In this document: piece by piece, positions 1 through 11,640 of the stretch
Layout: each line of letters starts with the position of its first letter
Position numbering within the stretch: position 1 is the first letter of the stretch
From: Adiantum capillus-veneris
Lineage: Eukaryota > Streptophyta > Polypodiopsida > Polypodiales > Pteridaceae
Reading direction: 5' to 3'
Length of the DNA: 64,000 nt
NCBI GenBank assembly: GCA_014529385.2
Contig: CM043944.1
Coordinates: 180,689,740-180,753,739, forward strand
The notes under the pieces: model-generated
The model's database searches: none
Seen by the model: the letters and a program-made list of their open reading frames with translations, nothing else
What the model was told of the DNA's origin: nothing
Position numbers and translations under genes: made by a program

Positions 1-169
1 TTTAAGTCACAAGACTAGTTTCAACAAGGTTGGACAAAATCTGATCAAGTTTATCAATTGTTTTGTGTTCACAGACTCTGATTTCGAGAATCTGGCTTAA
101 GTCTCACTTTTGGGATCTAAATTTCACCAAAATTGATTTGTGAGCTCTACTTGATGTGCTTGACCTTCT

Positions 170-883
170 GGTGTACTGATATTTTTACAAACTTTTTGTC
201 CCAACTGTGTCAAGCCACTAAAGACTGGAGCCAACTTGCAGATCCCGGTTGAGGTGCTTAAACCCTAGAAGAAGAAGAAGCACAATCAGCAAGAAAATAA
301 GAAGCAGTAAAAGAAGTTTTACCTACTTGCAAAGTCTTGCCAAATGACCTATTTTTAAAGACGAGTTCCCATCAACTTACGAGACCCTGCTCGATGTGTC
401 CTAGGGGACATAAACCCATTAAAATAAAGCTGGACCAACACACACACTCAATCGTGCAGAGCATGATGATGTGACAACAATATGGACACTCTAGATTTCA
501 CGCTGACATGTTGACGTGAAAGTTGTACGGATTTCCGCAAAACACAATGGTAGCTTTTGGACGAGTTGCTTTTAGAGTTTGATGCTTATCATGTAACTGC
601 TTTTGAGAGGCCAAGGGCCTTCAAATATGAGACAAGGGATCATTCTGTGGAAAGTTTCTGTGTAAAGGTGCAGAGGATGGAGTACCGGTAATGTACAGAG
701 TTCAAGCAATATAAAGAAATAACGAAAGGGCGTCAGCGTTTGGGGCCACTGCTCTCTTAGGGTGGAACTCTACCACTCCTTGTCTCGTGTCGTGCATCTC
801 TTTCAATTCAATTATGATTTGAAGTGCTTAAAGTTTTTTAGACTACTCTTTCCATCATCACATCGTGCCATCCCTGTGTGACA
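170..883 (-). repeat. Dispersed LTR-like repeat R1, copy 1
   Basis: This is the reverse complement of the segment at 32503-33200, and it is related to copies at 2131-2860, 22021-22630 and 39521-40195. Read on the minus strand it begins TGTCACAC at 883 and runs towards a stretch ending in a purine-rich GAAGAAGAAG block and AAACCCTA near 262-290. The sharp TG start and the presence of an internal-looking segment on one side only suggest a solo or truncated LTR. The family was not identified. The inner edge is well supported; the outer edge near 170 is approximate. Confidence 0.6.
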
Positions 884-1605
884 GCATGCTCTATTTGTAG
901 AGAGATTCCACACAAACAACTTACTCTATGTGATCTCCTTCACTCTAAGTAGTGGATTTTTCATGACTCTTTCCATGATTCTTACTTTGCAAGCCAACAT
1001 TCAGAGGTTTTATAGAGCTATGCATACTCCAAGACATGATATGCAACTTTTCCTCCATGCTTTGCTGTCTCATTGAATCTCAAGAGGGGATAGGATAAAC
1101 AAAGATTTCCCTTCCATACAGAGAGAGATCAATCGGGTCTACAATGCGTGCAATCAAGTATTTTGTAGGGGTATTGCACAAGAAGCTAGATCAGGTGCCA
1201 ATTGATGCTTTGTATTTCTATGAGCACTAGTTTGAAGGAGAGATAGTCAAGCTAAAGGTTTTACAAACTAGAGGTCTAGTCTGGCACTTCAAGACAAGGC
1301 CAGTGACTCTAGACATGTGTCTGCAATTGATGGCTCCTTTATCCTTGGATGAGTTGAGAGATGGTGTGCAAAGTTTTACGCATTCCTCTTTTTTCTTCCA
1401 AGGAAGAAGGTTCTTCTTTTAGTTAATAAAATTTCCCAATGGGCTACAAATTGTCCCTGTTAAAGAGGGCTACGTAAAAATGTAGGGAGACACTCCCATG
1501 AAAAGGTAAAATATATACAATGATGGCCAAATTAGGAAGTCGGAGGAGGAAATAAACACATCGGTCTATGGTATTTCCATCTAGTCATGCCATGAACCAT
1601 GGTGA
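884..1605 (+). repeat. Segment next to R1 with an unrecognised coding remnant
   Basis: This is an inverted copy of 31785-32502. Homology stops abruptly at about 1605, at CATGGTTCATGGCATG on the minus strand, which is the same point where copy 4 joins chromovirus A. On the plus strand, 1139-1420 reads as a broken peptide with pieces such as AIKYFVGVLHKKLDQ and LDMCLQLMAPL. The same peptide is read on the minus strand of the other copy (about 32230 to 32040), so it was probably once coding. I do not recognise the family. It may be the internal 3' part of the element whose LTR is R1. Confidence 0.5.
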
Positions 1606-2130
1606 AAGAGGGCCCTGGTTGCCAAAGTCGCAAGAAGGCCTTGTGTTGTTTTCAGATGCAGTCAAAGCTTCATGAAGTCTCTTAAACTTGCCCTAAGTGT
1701 ATGGATTAGCTCCAGCCAGATGGCACATACTATCTCTGCTGGTGGCCAAGTCAAGCCTTGAAGATGCTAAAGCAATGGCCTCTCTAGATTAACCACAATG
1801 TCTGGTTGTTGATCATAAATGAGCTTCCAACAACTCTCTATTTTTTGTTCCAATCCTAAGGTACAAGCTCTATGGTAGGTTGAAGTGTATGTCGGCCCTC
1901 TTATATCACGATCATCCTACTGCTCAATGAAATGATCTCAAAGCAAATTGTTGGGATTGTGGGAGGGGACCAAACTGCAACACTATGTGTACTAGCTAGC
2001 TATACAAAGTGTAGGCATGACCATAAGAATCCAAAGCCACACCTACCATGCCATGGGGAATCCTACAGATAGTGGTGTTGGGTTTCAAGTGGAAATGATG
2101 CCCTCGGGTCCCATTGCACTTGCATCAATG

Positions 2131-2860
2131 TAACAGGGACGGGCACCACCTGCCAATGAAAAAGAATAGACTAAACAACTTTAAGCATTTCAAATAATAC
2201 TGAACTAATAGATATGCACGACACATGAGACGAGGAGTGGCGGAGCTCCACCCCAAGAGAGCATTGACCTCAAATGTTGGCATCCCTTTTGGTATTTCTT
2301 TATATTGCTTGAACTCAGTACATTTTTGGTTTTCCATCCTCTGCAGCTTCACACAGAAGCATGCCAAAGAAAGAGCGCTTGGCTCATATTTAAAGGCCCT
2401 TGGCCTATGAAAAGCATCAAACTCTAAAAGCATATGGCCTCAAAATTTTTCACTGAGAAGATACCCATCGTAAATCATGGAAATTTGTACACCTACCACG
2501 TTAGCATGAAAAGCATCAAACTCTACAAGCATTTGGCCTCAAAATCTGGCATTGAAAATCTTCCAGATGTGAAATCATAGAAATCCGTACACCTACCACG
2601 TCAGCATGTTGCAACATGAATTGCGGAAATGTATACAGTTTGCCATATCAACAACCAACGTGAATTATGGGTTGTTCGTACAACTACCACGTCATCAATT
2701 TTTACACTATCTTTTGTGTGTGTGTGGGTCTAGCTTTATTTATTGTCTTTGTGGCACTTGGGCCGCATTGGATGTTCCATAAGTTGTCGGGAACTCGTGA
2801 GAACCTGTGTCGAGCAAACCTTAATTGAAATGAGGACCTCTTGTCACGTGAAAACCCCCA
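2131..2860 (+). repeat. R1 copy 2, with an internal tandem duplication
   Basis: It starts at the shared motif CAGGGACGGGCACC and stays alignable with 32510-33010 up to about 2800. A block of about 101 bp is duplicated in tandem (about 2408-2508 and 2509-2610), both copies beginning GAAAAGCATCAAACTCTA. The other R1 copies hold this block once. Two weak ORFs of 60-100 codons cross it on opposite strands; they match no family and I treat them as chance. Confidence 0.6.
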
Positions 2861-5254
2861 TCTAGCATGGAGTTGCAAAATATTTGGGCCTTACTTATGA
2901 GTTGCTTACAACAATAATTGATGGAAGGAAGATTTAATTTGTCCCAAATTTCATTTGTACCACTTCTCGCAGATACCTATCTTGTCTCTTTACCAAGTAA
3001 AGAAGGAAATTAGGTGTGGGATTATCCTTTTATGTCTGTGTATTTTGCAAAAAATCCTGTGAGGCAATATAGCCTCTACAATCTTGACACATTCTTTGCA
3101 ACCCCCTCAAGGAGTGGTGTAAACTACAATACAGTCCCCAATAGTGAAGGTTGGACCCTTTGCCAAGAGACATGAGGTTCGCTACCAACCATGTGGCCTC
3201 GCTGTGTGCTGACAATAGGGTTTCATGTAAGTGTGTGCCTCAAAATTCTCCTCGATGCATGTGGGTTGGCGTTGCTCAAGGATAGTTCATAGCTACTCCC
3301 AAGACTAACGCATCTCTTTCTTAGGCACTTTGTGCAACTACATGAAAATCTAGCAAGTGAAAGGGCTCCATGGGTATGAATCCAGTGAAGCAACAACTCT
3401 TGCTAGGGCTTCTCTCTTGGAAGTAAACCTTTGACAATAAGATTCCCAAGGAGGAATCTACTCTGTCGTGCTGGGTCGATGATCCCCAACACTCCGAAAG
3501 AGCAAGGTAAAGTGATGATGACCTTCCAAGAGACTTTGGCCAAAGTAGAGTATGTGTTTTTCCTTGAACGTAGAAAATTCTTGATCAACCTCTCTTGTTG
3601 GCTGATGCAAGAACTCTAGAAAATCCAGCAAGACATAAGGTACCACATAGTAGCAAGAAGCACATGGTTCGCACTTCAGCAAGAGAAAGCCATGCCAAAC
3701 TCCAATGAAGCAATTTCTCGTTGATAGAAAGTAGGAGAGAAAAAATTTGTTGCTTTGACAACAAAACCAAGCCAACATGACAACCCAAGTATCATACTTG
3801 TATTCCTAGGGGGTCCACCTAAAGCCCTCTCCAGGAGAGAGCAATCAAACATGGGAGCACTACCTACCTAGAAAGCCATTGTCTTTTGCTAGTTAATCAA
3901 GGCTCTAGACGCACAAGAAAAACAGCTCAAGAGAGTTCTCACACCCGCCGTGCATGTTGGCGTCCAAGCCCTCCAAAGACAAGCCTAAGTTATTAGCAAA
4001 CTCAATGTCCAAATGCTTATCTCTCGGAATAGGTAGCCACAGTCCAAGCAAACCAACCTCCCATGAGGTAAAAAATTTTCTCATCACCTCAGCAAGAGGG
4101 TAGCCGTGTCATTGTGACCATGGGAGCATGAAACAATCCTTTCTTTCTCCTACCAACAACACTTGACTGGGTGCACATCGGGAGCTAACACCCCTCTTCT
4201 CTTCAGTACTAGGGAGTAAAGCATAAATTATTGAAGCCATCATTAAACTAGAGTCAAACAATTCTCAAATTGGCACCTACAAGTTTAAAATAGGTACAAT
4301 CCATATCAAACAATTTCAGATAATATTTTCTCAAAAGGTATCTAAATACAAAGCAAACAAAAAGGTCATTTAGGGTTTCTTTCAGATAGTTGAACTTTGA
4401 GGACAACTGGTTTGTCCTTCTACATCAATCTGATTGTTTGGTTCTGGATCTGTCGTGCCAAGGCATGCCCAAGAGAGCAATTTAGTAGCCCAACTTCATG
4501 ATGTGAAAATCAGCTTTTCCTTGGTACCCTTCGATGGTCACTAGAAGAGTGGGTAACTGGGTCAAAGAATATTAAGACTTTCAAGCCATTGATTTTTCTA
4601 TTATTCTTTGCATTCATTTAAACTTTCCATATTTATGTTGTAAATATTAGGTACAAGTCCAATGGTAGGTCTAACTCTCTTAGCGGGAGATGGTCTTGCT
4701 GGTCAATCTACTCTTCAAGATGGAGGTTTCTCTAAGGATGTCTTGGCTTTTTGAGGACAAGTATTGTATGTATACCCTATCTGAAAACATTCAAAGCATC
4801 AACCTTCTTGCACCCCCCAGTGCAAAAGAGAGAAGGATTGAGCATATGAAGCAAGGCGGTGCCGCCTTCCCAAAAATACCAAATTAGGGTACCAGATGGA
4901 CCAATAAGGTGGCAATTTCCCATATTGAAAACCCCCTATAAAAGTCAAATTAGGGGCTTTTGTTTTGGGCTATTTGAAGCCTGCAGAGTGGAGCTCTCTG
5001 GCACAGGAGTGTGCCTGACAAATCCCTTTGTATTTTCTTATGAAAATGGCCATGGTGATGGCAGTGTAAGCATGAGTACGTGTTTTGTGAAGTGCAATCG
5101 AGCCACTGTGGCCCCGTCTTGTTGTTGTTTACCCTTCCCCCCTTCTCTCTCCCCTGCTTTCATGTTTCCTCTTGGTGCCGACAGTGCGGATGTGTGTGCC
5201 CCCCGGACCGATGGTGTTTTGTGTGAGAGAGTGAGATTGAGCTGCTGTGAGCAT
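2861..5254. other. Stretch with no recognised gene
   Basis: Short ORFs occur on both strands, the longest being about 106 codons on the minus strand near 3458-3778. None shows a motif I can name. The plus-strand ORF from 4859, which would run to 5461, overlaps the start of repeat R2 and has low-complexity composition. I see no tRNA, no clear repeat array and no LTR edge here. It is probably decayed repeat DNA. Confidence 0.4.
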
Positions 5255-7130
5255 TGGGAAGGCGGAAGTGGGAAAAACACCAAGCATATAATATACCTGC
5301 CTCTCTATAGCCCAGGGATCAACCCGCACTCCTACCCACACAGAATCACACACACTATCACATATTCTGCAAACGACTATTGCATACACCCAGCCTCAGA
5401 CAACCCATACGCCCATACCCAACCACTCGACGACATACACAAATACTTGCAGGAACTTTGACAATCATCAATTGGCAATACAAACCCGGATCCTCAAGAC
5501 ATCCAAGGCAACCCGCACATATGACAAGCTTGATTGTTGGCTAGCAGATATCGTCTTACATGCATACCATTCAGGCAAAATAATACAGTAGTGAAAAGAG
5601 ATCGAAACTATTTAAGGCAACACTGTAAACAATTGGATTATTGCTTTTTTCTTTCCCATGCATGTAGCACTATTCCCTGCATGTACATGGATAGGACAAT
5701 CCGCATCTAGTTTCTTTGACTCGTGACAGCTTGCGTACAAAAGTAGCACAGTCCGCTGATCTTTCCTCGTAGCATGTGGCCTTCAAACTGGCTCACGAGC
5801 TCCCCCAATACCTTCAATGACGGAATTCTTCTGCAGCTTTCAATCAAGGCAGCTCCTGGCACTCCTTCGTTTGATGGTTGCATCCCTCCCTTCTAGTTTG
5901 CACACCTTTGTGGCCTTCCTTCCACCCTTCTACTGCTTCAATCTTTTGTGTTGTGCTGCCCTGCAGTCCACGCCCTTCTAATTCTCACTCGTGACCACCC
6001 ATGCAGCTACCAATCCCAAGCAGCGTGCTGCCTGCTCATCCCTTCCAACCTTCAGAGACCTGCCTCTACCGACTCTTCTACGGGTAGCCTTCGGCCCACA
6101 CTCGGCCCTCGCTCATTTCATCAACTCGGACTGGCTCCCTCCTGTCCTGCAACGCAACCCCACTTCTCTGCCACTCTCGTTCTCCCTTTTGATCTACACC
6201 GTGCAGCCGCCAACGTCCCTCGCAGCTCCTTGTAGCTCATGCCCGACACCCAGGTGGTTCCTCTACCTGTTATGCAGCTCCTCACGGCCTTCTAGCAACC
6301 CATGCTCTCACTCAACCTCTACCTTACAACGGCCAGCCTTTCGCGGCTCTTCTTCTCTACGTGCCCGTTCTAGGACCCTCTCTGTAGCGCTCCAACCCCC
6401 TCACGGCATGCAGCAATCTCTTCTCTACCCTTTGATGGCGGCCCTTCCTTGCTTCAGCCCCGTCACTTGATCCTCCTTCAGCTCTGTCTGGCGAACTGCC
6501 GTCGGTCCTCTTGGCCGCTCTCTATTGGCCCACCCGCCTTCTTGGTCCCCTCCTGGCTTTTACTGTCTGGCCACCCCGCGGCTGCCTTCTACTGCAATGA
6601 CAGCCCTCCCTATCTTTGGCCATCCCGTCTCTCTTTCCCATGCAAGCCCACTTGGCAGCACATCCCAAGCAGAACCAGGCAGATGGCGAACGTTTCTCCT
6701 CATGCTGACTGCAGCTCCTGGCCATACCTTCTTTTTTGCATTCTCTACAACAGACATATGTTCCTTTTTTTAAAAAGACATTGATATGGCAAGCATTCAC
6801 GCGCAACGATCATTGAATCGCCTCCGATTGCCGACAATCGGTGTCTCATAGCACTTTGATCACCAAAGAGATCACCTGGTTGATCTCCTCCCTCGCTACA
6901 ATGTACGATGTCTCACCAAAATCTGCCTTGCATCTTCAAGCATTCTGACTCGCAAATCTTTTGCACCATGTCCGGCCTGTTAAATGCCCCACTTAGCATA
7001 CACATCCAACGGTACCTGTCACACTTGGCGCCGGACACAGGCTCAAGCACATTGTCGCGACACTGCCTGTTGCCATATACCTACAATGAGCCTTTCCACG
7101 GGTTGACATATTTGAGCTCCACCATCATTG
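5255..7130. repeat. Repeat R2, copy 1 (candidate LTR of an old element)
   Basis: Homology to 20929-21697 begins at a GGGAAGGSGGAA-type motif and includes AAAACACC followed by a TATA-like AGCATATAATATACCT. It then resumes at CTTTTGATCTACACCGTG after about 870 bp that are absent from copy 2. It ends near TTTGAGCTCCACCA. The two copies are direct repeats flanking a minus-strand gag remnant (19113-20930) that is itself split by element 1, which is the layout of an LTR pair. ORFs of 80-160 codons inside are C-rich and lack known motifs. Confidence 0.5.
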
Positions 7131-7237
7131 GCCACCCCCTTGTTGAGCATTTATGCTCGACCATAGAATTATTTAGGTAAAATATCATTGCCTACTAAGA
7201 AGTTGATAGATAGTATTTACATGAAGCAGTAGATAGA

Positions 7238-8295
7238 TGTTAGCGGGTACGTCGCGACGGACGATGGAGCACAACGAGAACACAGACCAACAAACTGTCA
7301 ATCCGAGGACGTAGCTGACCCGACTAGACATGGAGGCAATCTCTGGGTTGTCAACCCTGAGCTAGACACGAAAAAACACTCTACAGTCACTAATCCTACC
7401 ACAACACTACCATAAAGCAAAGAAACAGACAACCCATCCTACGAAACACTACAAGCTCGAAAAAGTCTCAAATCACATCGGAATGACTCGAAATCGGAGG
7501 GCAAGACTCACAAGAACATATCCTATATAGCCAAATACCTAAATCCTGAAAACCATAACTGTAAGACCTCTAATCGCTATCGCGATAGACTCAAAACATC
7601 AATTTCCAAAGTGTCCGAAACTGATCTACAAAGACATCAACACGAAGAGCTTCTCGCCCTGATTCTAATGACTACTTGATCATTCAGAACGGATGTCGTT
7701 TGAGGTACTTACGATCAAATATAGCTCGTAGCAGGCGGGCTCACGATGTGGTCCTCGGCTTGCATTGTTTGCGTCGACGCGGAGAGCTCCTCGATGCTAA
7801 CACGCTTCTACTCTCATATCTGCAATGTGATTAGTGTGTGCGACGGGTGTGTGTGTAAAACTCATTACCATGTGCTGCAGAATCCACGACTCTATATTAA
7901 TTGAGATAACGTAATGTGTTTTTTACAAAGCCTTAGGTTTTAGCTTATATACAAAGCCTTCAAACCTAATGTCCGGCCAAATAACCTGAACTGTCCCTAG
8001 GCTTATACAGAGCTTAATTACAAGAAACTGAGTTGGCTTTACTCATTATACAAGCATCTACGGCCAAAATACAAGTGCCGATTTATAATATGAGGTTCCC
8101 GTAAACATTACAAAAGTGGTCGTAATGCCTCAAAATAATAATAACGGGATACTCGATGACGTCCATGAACTCGTATCTTCATGTTGCAGCATCCATCTTC
8201 ATCTTCATTACTTCATCACCATCTTCATGTGGAATCTTTACAGAATCTTTGAGGAATCTTTATGGAAACGTTGTTGAAAGGGCGTCCTTTCAACA
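7238..8295 (-). repeat. Element 1 left LTR (3' LTR in element orientation)
   Basis: It is 1058 bp long and, read on the minus strand, starts TGTTGAAAGG and ends CGCTAACA. It is nearly identical to 18042-19112, with only a handful of differences in the first 140 bp. It contains one copy of the CTATCGCGATAG palindrome (7577-7588) and a TATA-like TATATAAG on the minus strand (7944-7951). Its edge at 7238 follows the duplicated target ATAGA. Confidence 0.95.
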
Positions 8296-8309
8296 CTCTC
8301 CCCCTCCGA
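8296..8309 (-). promoter_or_regulatory. Polypurine tract (element 1)
   Basis: The plus strand reads CTCTCCCCCTCCGA directly against the left LTR, that is TCGGAGGGGGAGAG in element orientation immediately before the 3' LTR. This is the expected primer for plus-strand DNA synthesis. Confidence 0.85.
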
Positions 8310-8475
8310 ATTCTTGTCGTCTCCGACAAGACCCTATGTCTTTGCTGGCATTGACGAGTTCTTGATGTCTTGGTGTTGGTTGAAGTTGTTGTGGCAGCCT
8401 CTTCTGTAGTTGGTTGCTTTGCGTGATATTAAAGCTGCCTTGAAGTTGTACTTGTAGTGTATCTCAAGCCTGGAA

Positions 8476-8489
8476 CTCTCCCCCTCCGA
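8476..8489 (-). promoter_or_regulatory. Exact second copy of the polypurine tract
   Basis: The same 14 bases as at 8296-8309 recur 180 bp further inside the element. The flanks are not duplicated beyond a few bases. It could be a second plus-strand priming site or a relic of an earlier LTR junction. Confidence 0.5.
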
Positions 8490-8785
8490 TTGGTTGTTGT
8501 ATCTTGAATTGCATGAGGTTGTATCGACTTGTTGGTGCAGCAGTTCGTTGTCATTGTAGCTCTAGTTTGCTTTTCCTATGGTTGCTATCTGGCAGTCGTA
8601 CCTGTAAGTTGACTTGAAGCTTTGTCAAGCTGTTTTTTGGCCTCTCCCTTTTGACTTGTCGGTAGATTTGCAATTAGTAGTATGGGGATATCATGGTTCT
8701 TCTTGTTTTTGTTGTTATAAAAAATAAAAGAGTGAAAGTAAAATATAGCGTATATACAAAATGAAGGTCTTAGATACCTGGATAA

Positions 8786-8826
8786 GACTAAAGGGAAAAA
8801 CCCAGTGGGAAAAAATATCTTTAGTC
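8786..8826 (-). promoter_or_regulatory. Conserved hairpin in the element 1 3' untranslated region
   Basis: GACTAAAG (8786-8793) pairs with CTTTAGTC (8819-8826) around an inner CCCAGTGGG. Element 2 has the same structure at 46398-46439 with ACCAAAGG and CCTTTGGT, where the changed bases still pair. The surrounding region (about 8700-9500 here, 46340-46960 in element 2) is also alignable. The role is unknown; packaging, dimerisation or strand transfer are possible. Confidence 0.55.
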
Positions 8827-9512
8827 ATAATTAAATGTGAGGCTATATGTACTTAGGTTCTGATGTTATAGAGTTATGATGAGTTAAAGTACATATGGCC
8901 ATATGGCTACTAGTATGGGCTTGATATACATGGATAAGTGTTAGTAGCTTGAATTCAGAGTCATTGTTGTTGAGAAAAGACTCATAAAACCTGTTTCCGC
9001 TTGGTCATCTTCATTTGTTTGTTAAGTGCATGGGTGGAATAAAAAAGAGTGCCTAATGCATATGTCCAATGATGGGACATCTATATGCTTGCACAGAGTT
9101 ATGCATGTTAAACAAGATGTGGTGCGAGAGAAGAGTATTGATGGGTTCTTCATGGAGTTAGTGTAGCGAGCAAAACATATAGCATGAGTGCTTCAAAAGC
9201 TTTCACTACTCACAAGAAGGGTTTTTGCTGTCGAGGTTTCTCCACTCTTCCTCACTGTGTCAAGTGCGTGAGTGTTTTTGTTTTGACTACTCCGCCTTCT
9301 CCACCTTATATATTATATGGACTTTGACTCTTATGATCACCTCTTCCATCATGAACGACATGACTTTATGTATACTCAACTCTCCAGCTTGAGCTTATAC
9401 CTATTAGCTAGACTCATAGACCACAGAAAAATATTAACTTGAAGCTTGGGTCTGACACTTTGCTCATTTAGTGGCTCAGCTGCCCGACTCTAGACTCTTA
9501 TGCCATGTAAGT

Positions 9513-10225
9513 TTAATGGCGACTTGGACTTACCTGATCGCGGCCTGAAATCCAATTCCATATGCTTTTGATGTTTAGGCCTTTCTCTTTAGTTTCTGTT
9601 TGAGATGCCCTGTTGTCCAATACATTGGCATATATCTGCTCTTCATTCCTTAGTAGCAAATTGTGGTCCCTTGATGAGACAGGTATTGATGTTGAAGCAA
9701 TGGTTGATGAAGTCTTCTTCTTCCAGATAGTGTTCTTCAAAATTGTGACCTCTGCATTTACCGTTGCTTTCTTTTGGCTGTTAAGAGGCTGTAAAGGAGT
9801 TGTGTATCTTTCTTGTTGTTGAGCCTCAATCGCGGATTTTGGAACCCACATTGTTCTTGGGCCTGGTGGTGTGATCTCCTTTGCCACTTGCCTTGATTCT
9901 TCTTTGACTTGATGGTACCTTGTCTTTAATTTCCAAATATGGCTGTTACTTTTGTAAAAGCCTTGCTCTTGTAGTAATTGACGAGGGATCCATCTATAGG
10001 TTGTAGTAATCTTGGGTGTAGCGGGTGGCTGCTCTTGATTTCTTGATGTTTCTTGCTTTTCTGGGTGATTCCTTGATAAGCTACTACCTTAGGTAACCAG
10101 ATTTGAAAGTTACCCTCATAGAATCCTTGTGCTTCGAGTAACTCGATTGGAATGAATCTTTGGACTTGCTTGGAGGTGATCTTCACTTGACTTTGGTGGG
10201 TAGTCTGGTAGAATTTTGATTTCAT
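9513..10225 (-). pseudogene. C-terminal region with W-x-P-K motif repeats (element 1)
   Basis: Two ORFs (10225-9926, 9887-9513), plus the short bridge between them, hold repeated peptides of the form W-I-P-x-x-L-L-x-x-Q-G-F-Y-x-x-N-x-x-I-W: FIPIELLEAQGFYEGNFQIW, WIPRQLLQEQGFYKSNSHIW (near 9950-10000, other frame) and MWVPKSAIEAQQQ. A related copy ends the preceding ORF (SIIAQGYKKGNSDVW). Element 2 has the same kind of motif. The family is not recognised. Stops and frame changes make this copy a probable pseudogene. Confidence 0.55.
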
Positions 10226-10369
10226 TACCCAGACTTGTCGTATGGTTTGTCCAGTGGAAGACCTTCTCTTTTGCTTTTTGTACCTGTCCTTTCTCTTGGT
10301 TGAGTTATGTGATTAACGTTGACGGCTTTGTTGATTTGTGACTGAGTGGTTGTCATGGGATGGATATCG

Positions 10370-11629
10370 CTAGGATGTTATCTTAGGCTTGTTGATCCAA
10401 ACATCTGAATTTCCTTTCTTGTAGCCTTGTGCAATAATTGACTCGCTTGATGTGATCCATCCTGTTACCTTTGCTTGCTGAGGTTGTTCCTGTGATTGTA
10501 TCCAAATTGGATCATTAACTTTAATATGTGCCTTAGATACTAGCACTTGGTTGACGTGTTTTGACTTCCTTTGGAGACTTTCGGGCGATGGAAACTTTGG
10601 TTGATAGACTTTTTGCTTGGGTTTCCATTGTTTTGTTGATGGTTTGGCTGTTGATGTAGAGGCTTTGTCTTGCACTTGCATTGGCTGGGCTAGAGACTGT
10701 GGGCTTACTTTAGCTTTTCCTTTTTCAATAACCAAGAATCTTTGAACTGTTGTAGGCTTGACCTCTGTTGCCTCTTGATAGCTTGTCCTGATGACCATTG
10801 TTGAAGATTCAGGCTCGTTTTCAAAGACTTGTGCCCATGGATTGGACAAAATCAAGTGTGTTCCCATTTGTCGAGAATCTACCGCCAAGAATTTTTCTTT
10901 GACGTTATGTGAGTGTAGTTGGAGAGTAGCTTTTGCAATCCCCATACTTATAACATCCACTTTAGGTGAGAGATTTACCTTTATCTGAACATCATAAAGC
11001 TTTGGCTTACCTAGAAGTAACCACATGCCATATGACATGACATTAGTCGTGGAATTTGTATCAATTTTTGCCATAAAATTCATCTTGACTCCGTCTTGTG
11101 CACTTAGCAAAAAGTTGATCTTCTTTGGTACTAGATTGCCTATGTTCTCTTGAGTGACTTCAGCAATCTTTGGCCTGGACTCCTTGTCGTCTTCTTCTTC
11201 ATTGTTCACACTTATGAGTTCATATGTGTGTTCTACCTCCTGCTTGACCACCATTTCCTCTGATATGTCTTTTGGAGAGACAAAATCAGCATTTGGTTCC
11301 AGTAGAGTCATAGGCTCTTCTTCCTCGACTTCAGCTATTGAAATGTCACCAATAGTGTCTGAACTTCCTGCCACTTTCTGCACCTCTTCTTTGATTGATT
11401 CAAAGTCTTCATATTGTTCGTTTGTAGGCGCTGGACCTGAAGCATCTTCTTTGGATCTTAGCCCTTCTTCCTGCAACTTTGCTTTGTTGACTTCTGGCTC
11501 CTCCTTTGTACTATGCATTCGAGTTGGACAGTTTGTAATCAAGTGTGTTATCACACACTGATCGCAAAGATCACCTATTTCTATATGACCAGTATTCGGG
11601 CTAGGTATCTGGTTTTGTGTTATCCCCAT
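10370..11629 (-). CDS. Second retropepsin-like domain with altered active site and zinc knuckle (element 1)
   Basis: A 419-codon uninterrupted ORF begins 11 bp after the protease ORF. Residues 22-34 form a CX2CX3HX4C knuckle (CDQCVITHLITNC). Residues 40-155 are acidic and probably disordered. From about 172 there is a second retropepsin-like fold: INFLLSAQDGVKMNFMAKID with D190-T191-N192 where a protease has D-[ST]-G, and LILSNPWAQVF at 259-269 where a protease has ILGxPW. The rest is lysine/glutamine-rich with W-I motifs (PIWIQSQEQ, GWITSSESIIAQGY, VWINKPK). The N for G change suggests a non-catalytic domain; this is inference. The function is unknown. Confidence 0.6.
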   Translation of the reverse strand: MGITQNQIPSPNTGHIEIGDLCDQCVITHLITNCPTRMHSTKEEPEVNKAKLQEEGLRSKEDASGPAPTNEQYEDFESIKEEVQKVAGSSDTIGDISIAEVEEEEPMTLLEPNADFVSPKDISEEMVVKQEVEHTYELISVNNEEEDDKESRPKIAEVTQENIGNLVPKKINFLLSAQDGVKMNFMAKIDTNSTTNVMSYGMWLLLGKPKLYDVQIKVNLSPKVDVISMGIAKATLQLHSHNVKEKFLAVDSRQMGTHLILSNPWAQVFENEPESSTMVIRTSYQEATEVKPTTVQRFLVIEKGKAKVSPQSLAQPMQVQDKASTSTAKPSTKQWKPKQKVYQPKFPSPESLQRKSKHVNQVLVSKAHIKVNDPIWIQSQEQPQQAKVTGWITSSESIIAQGYKKGNSDVWINKPKITS

Positions 11630-11640
11630 AGCTGATAACC

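Noticed and set aside
3458-3778. A 106-codon minus-strand ORF
   Set aside because: No motif was recognised and it has strong competing frames. Nothing distinguishes it from chance.
4859-5461. A 200-codon plus-strand ORF
   Set aside because: Composition is cysteine- and proline-rich without a motif, it overlaps the start of repeat R2, and strong shadow ORFs exist on the other strand.
5948-6784. Several overlapping ORFs of 95-159 codons
   Set aside because: They come from a C-rich repeat that is also present at 20985-21697, where the frames are not preserved.
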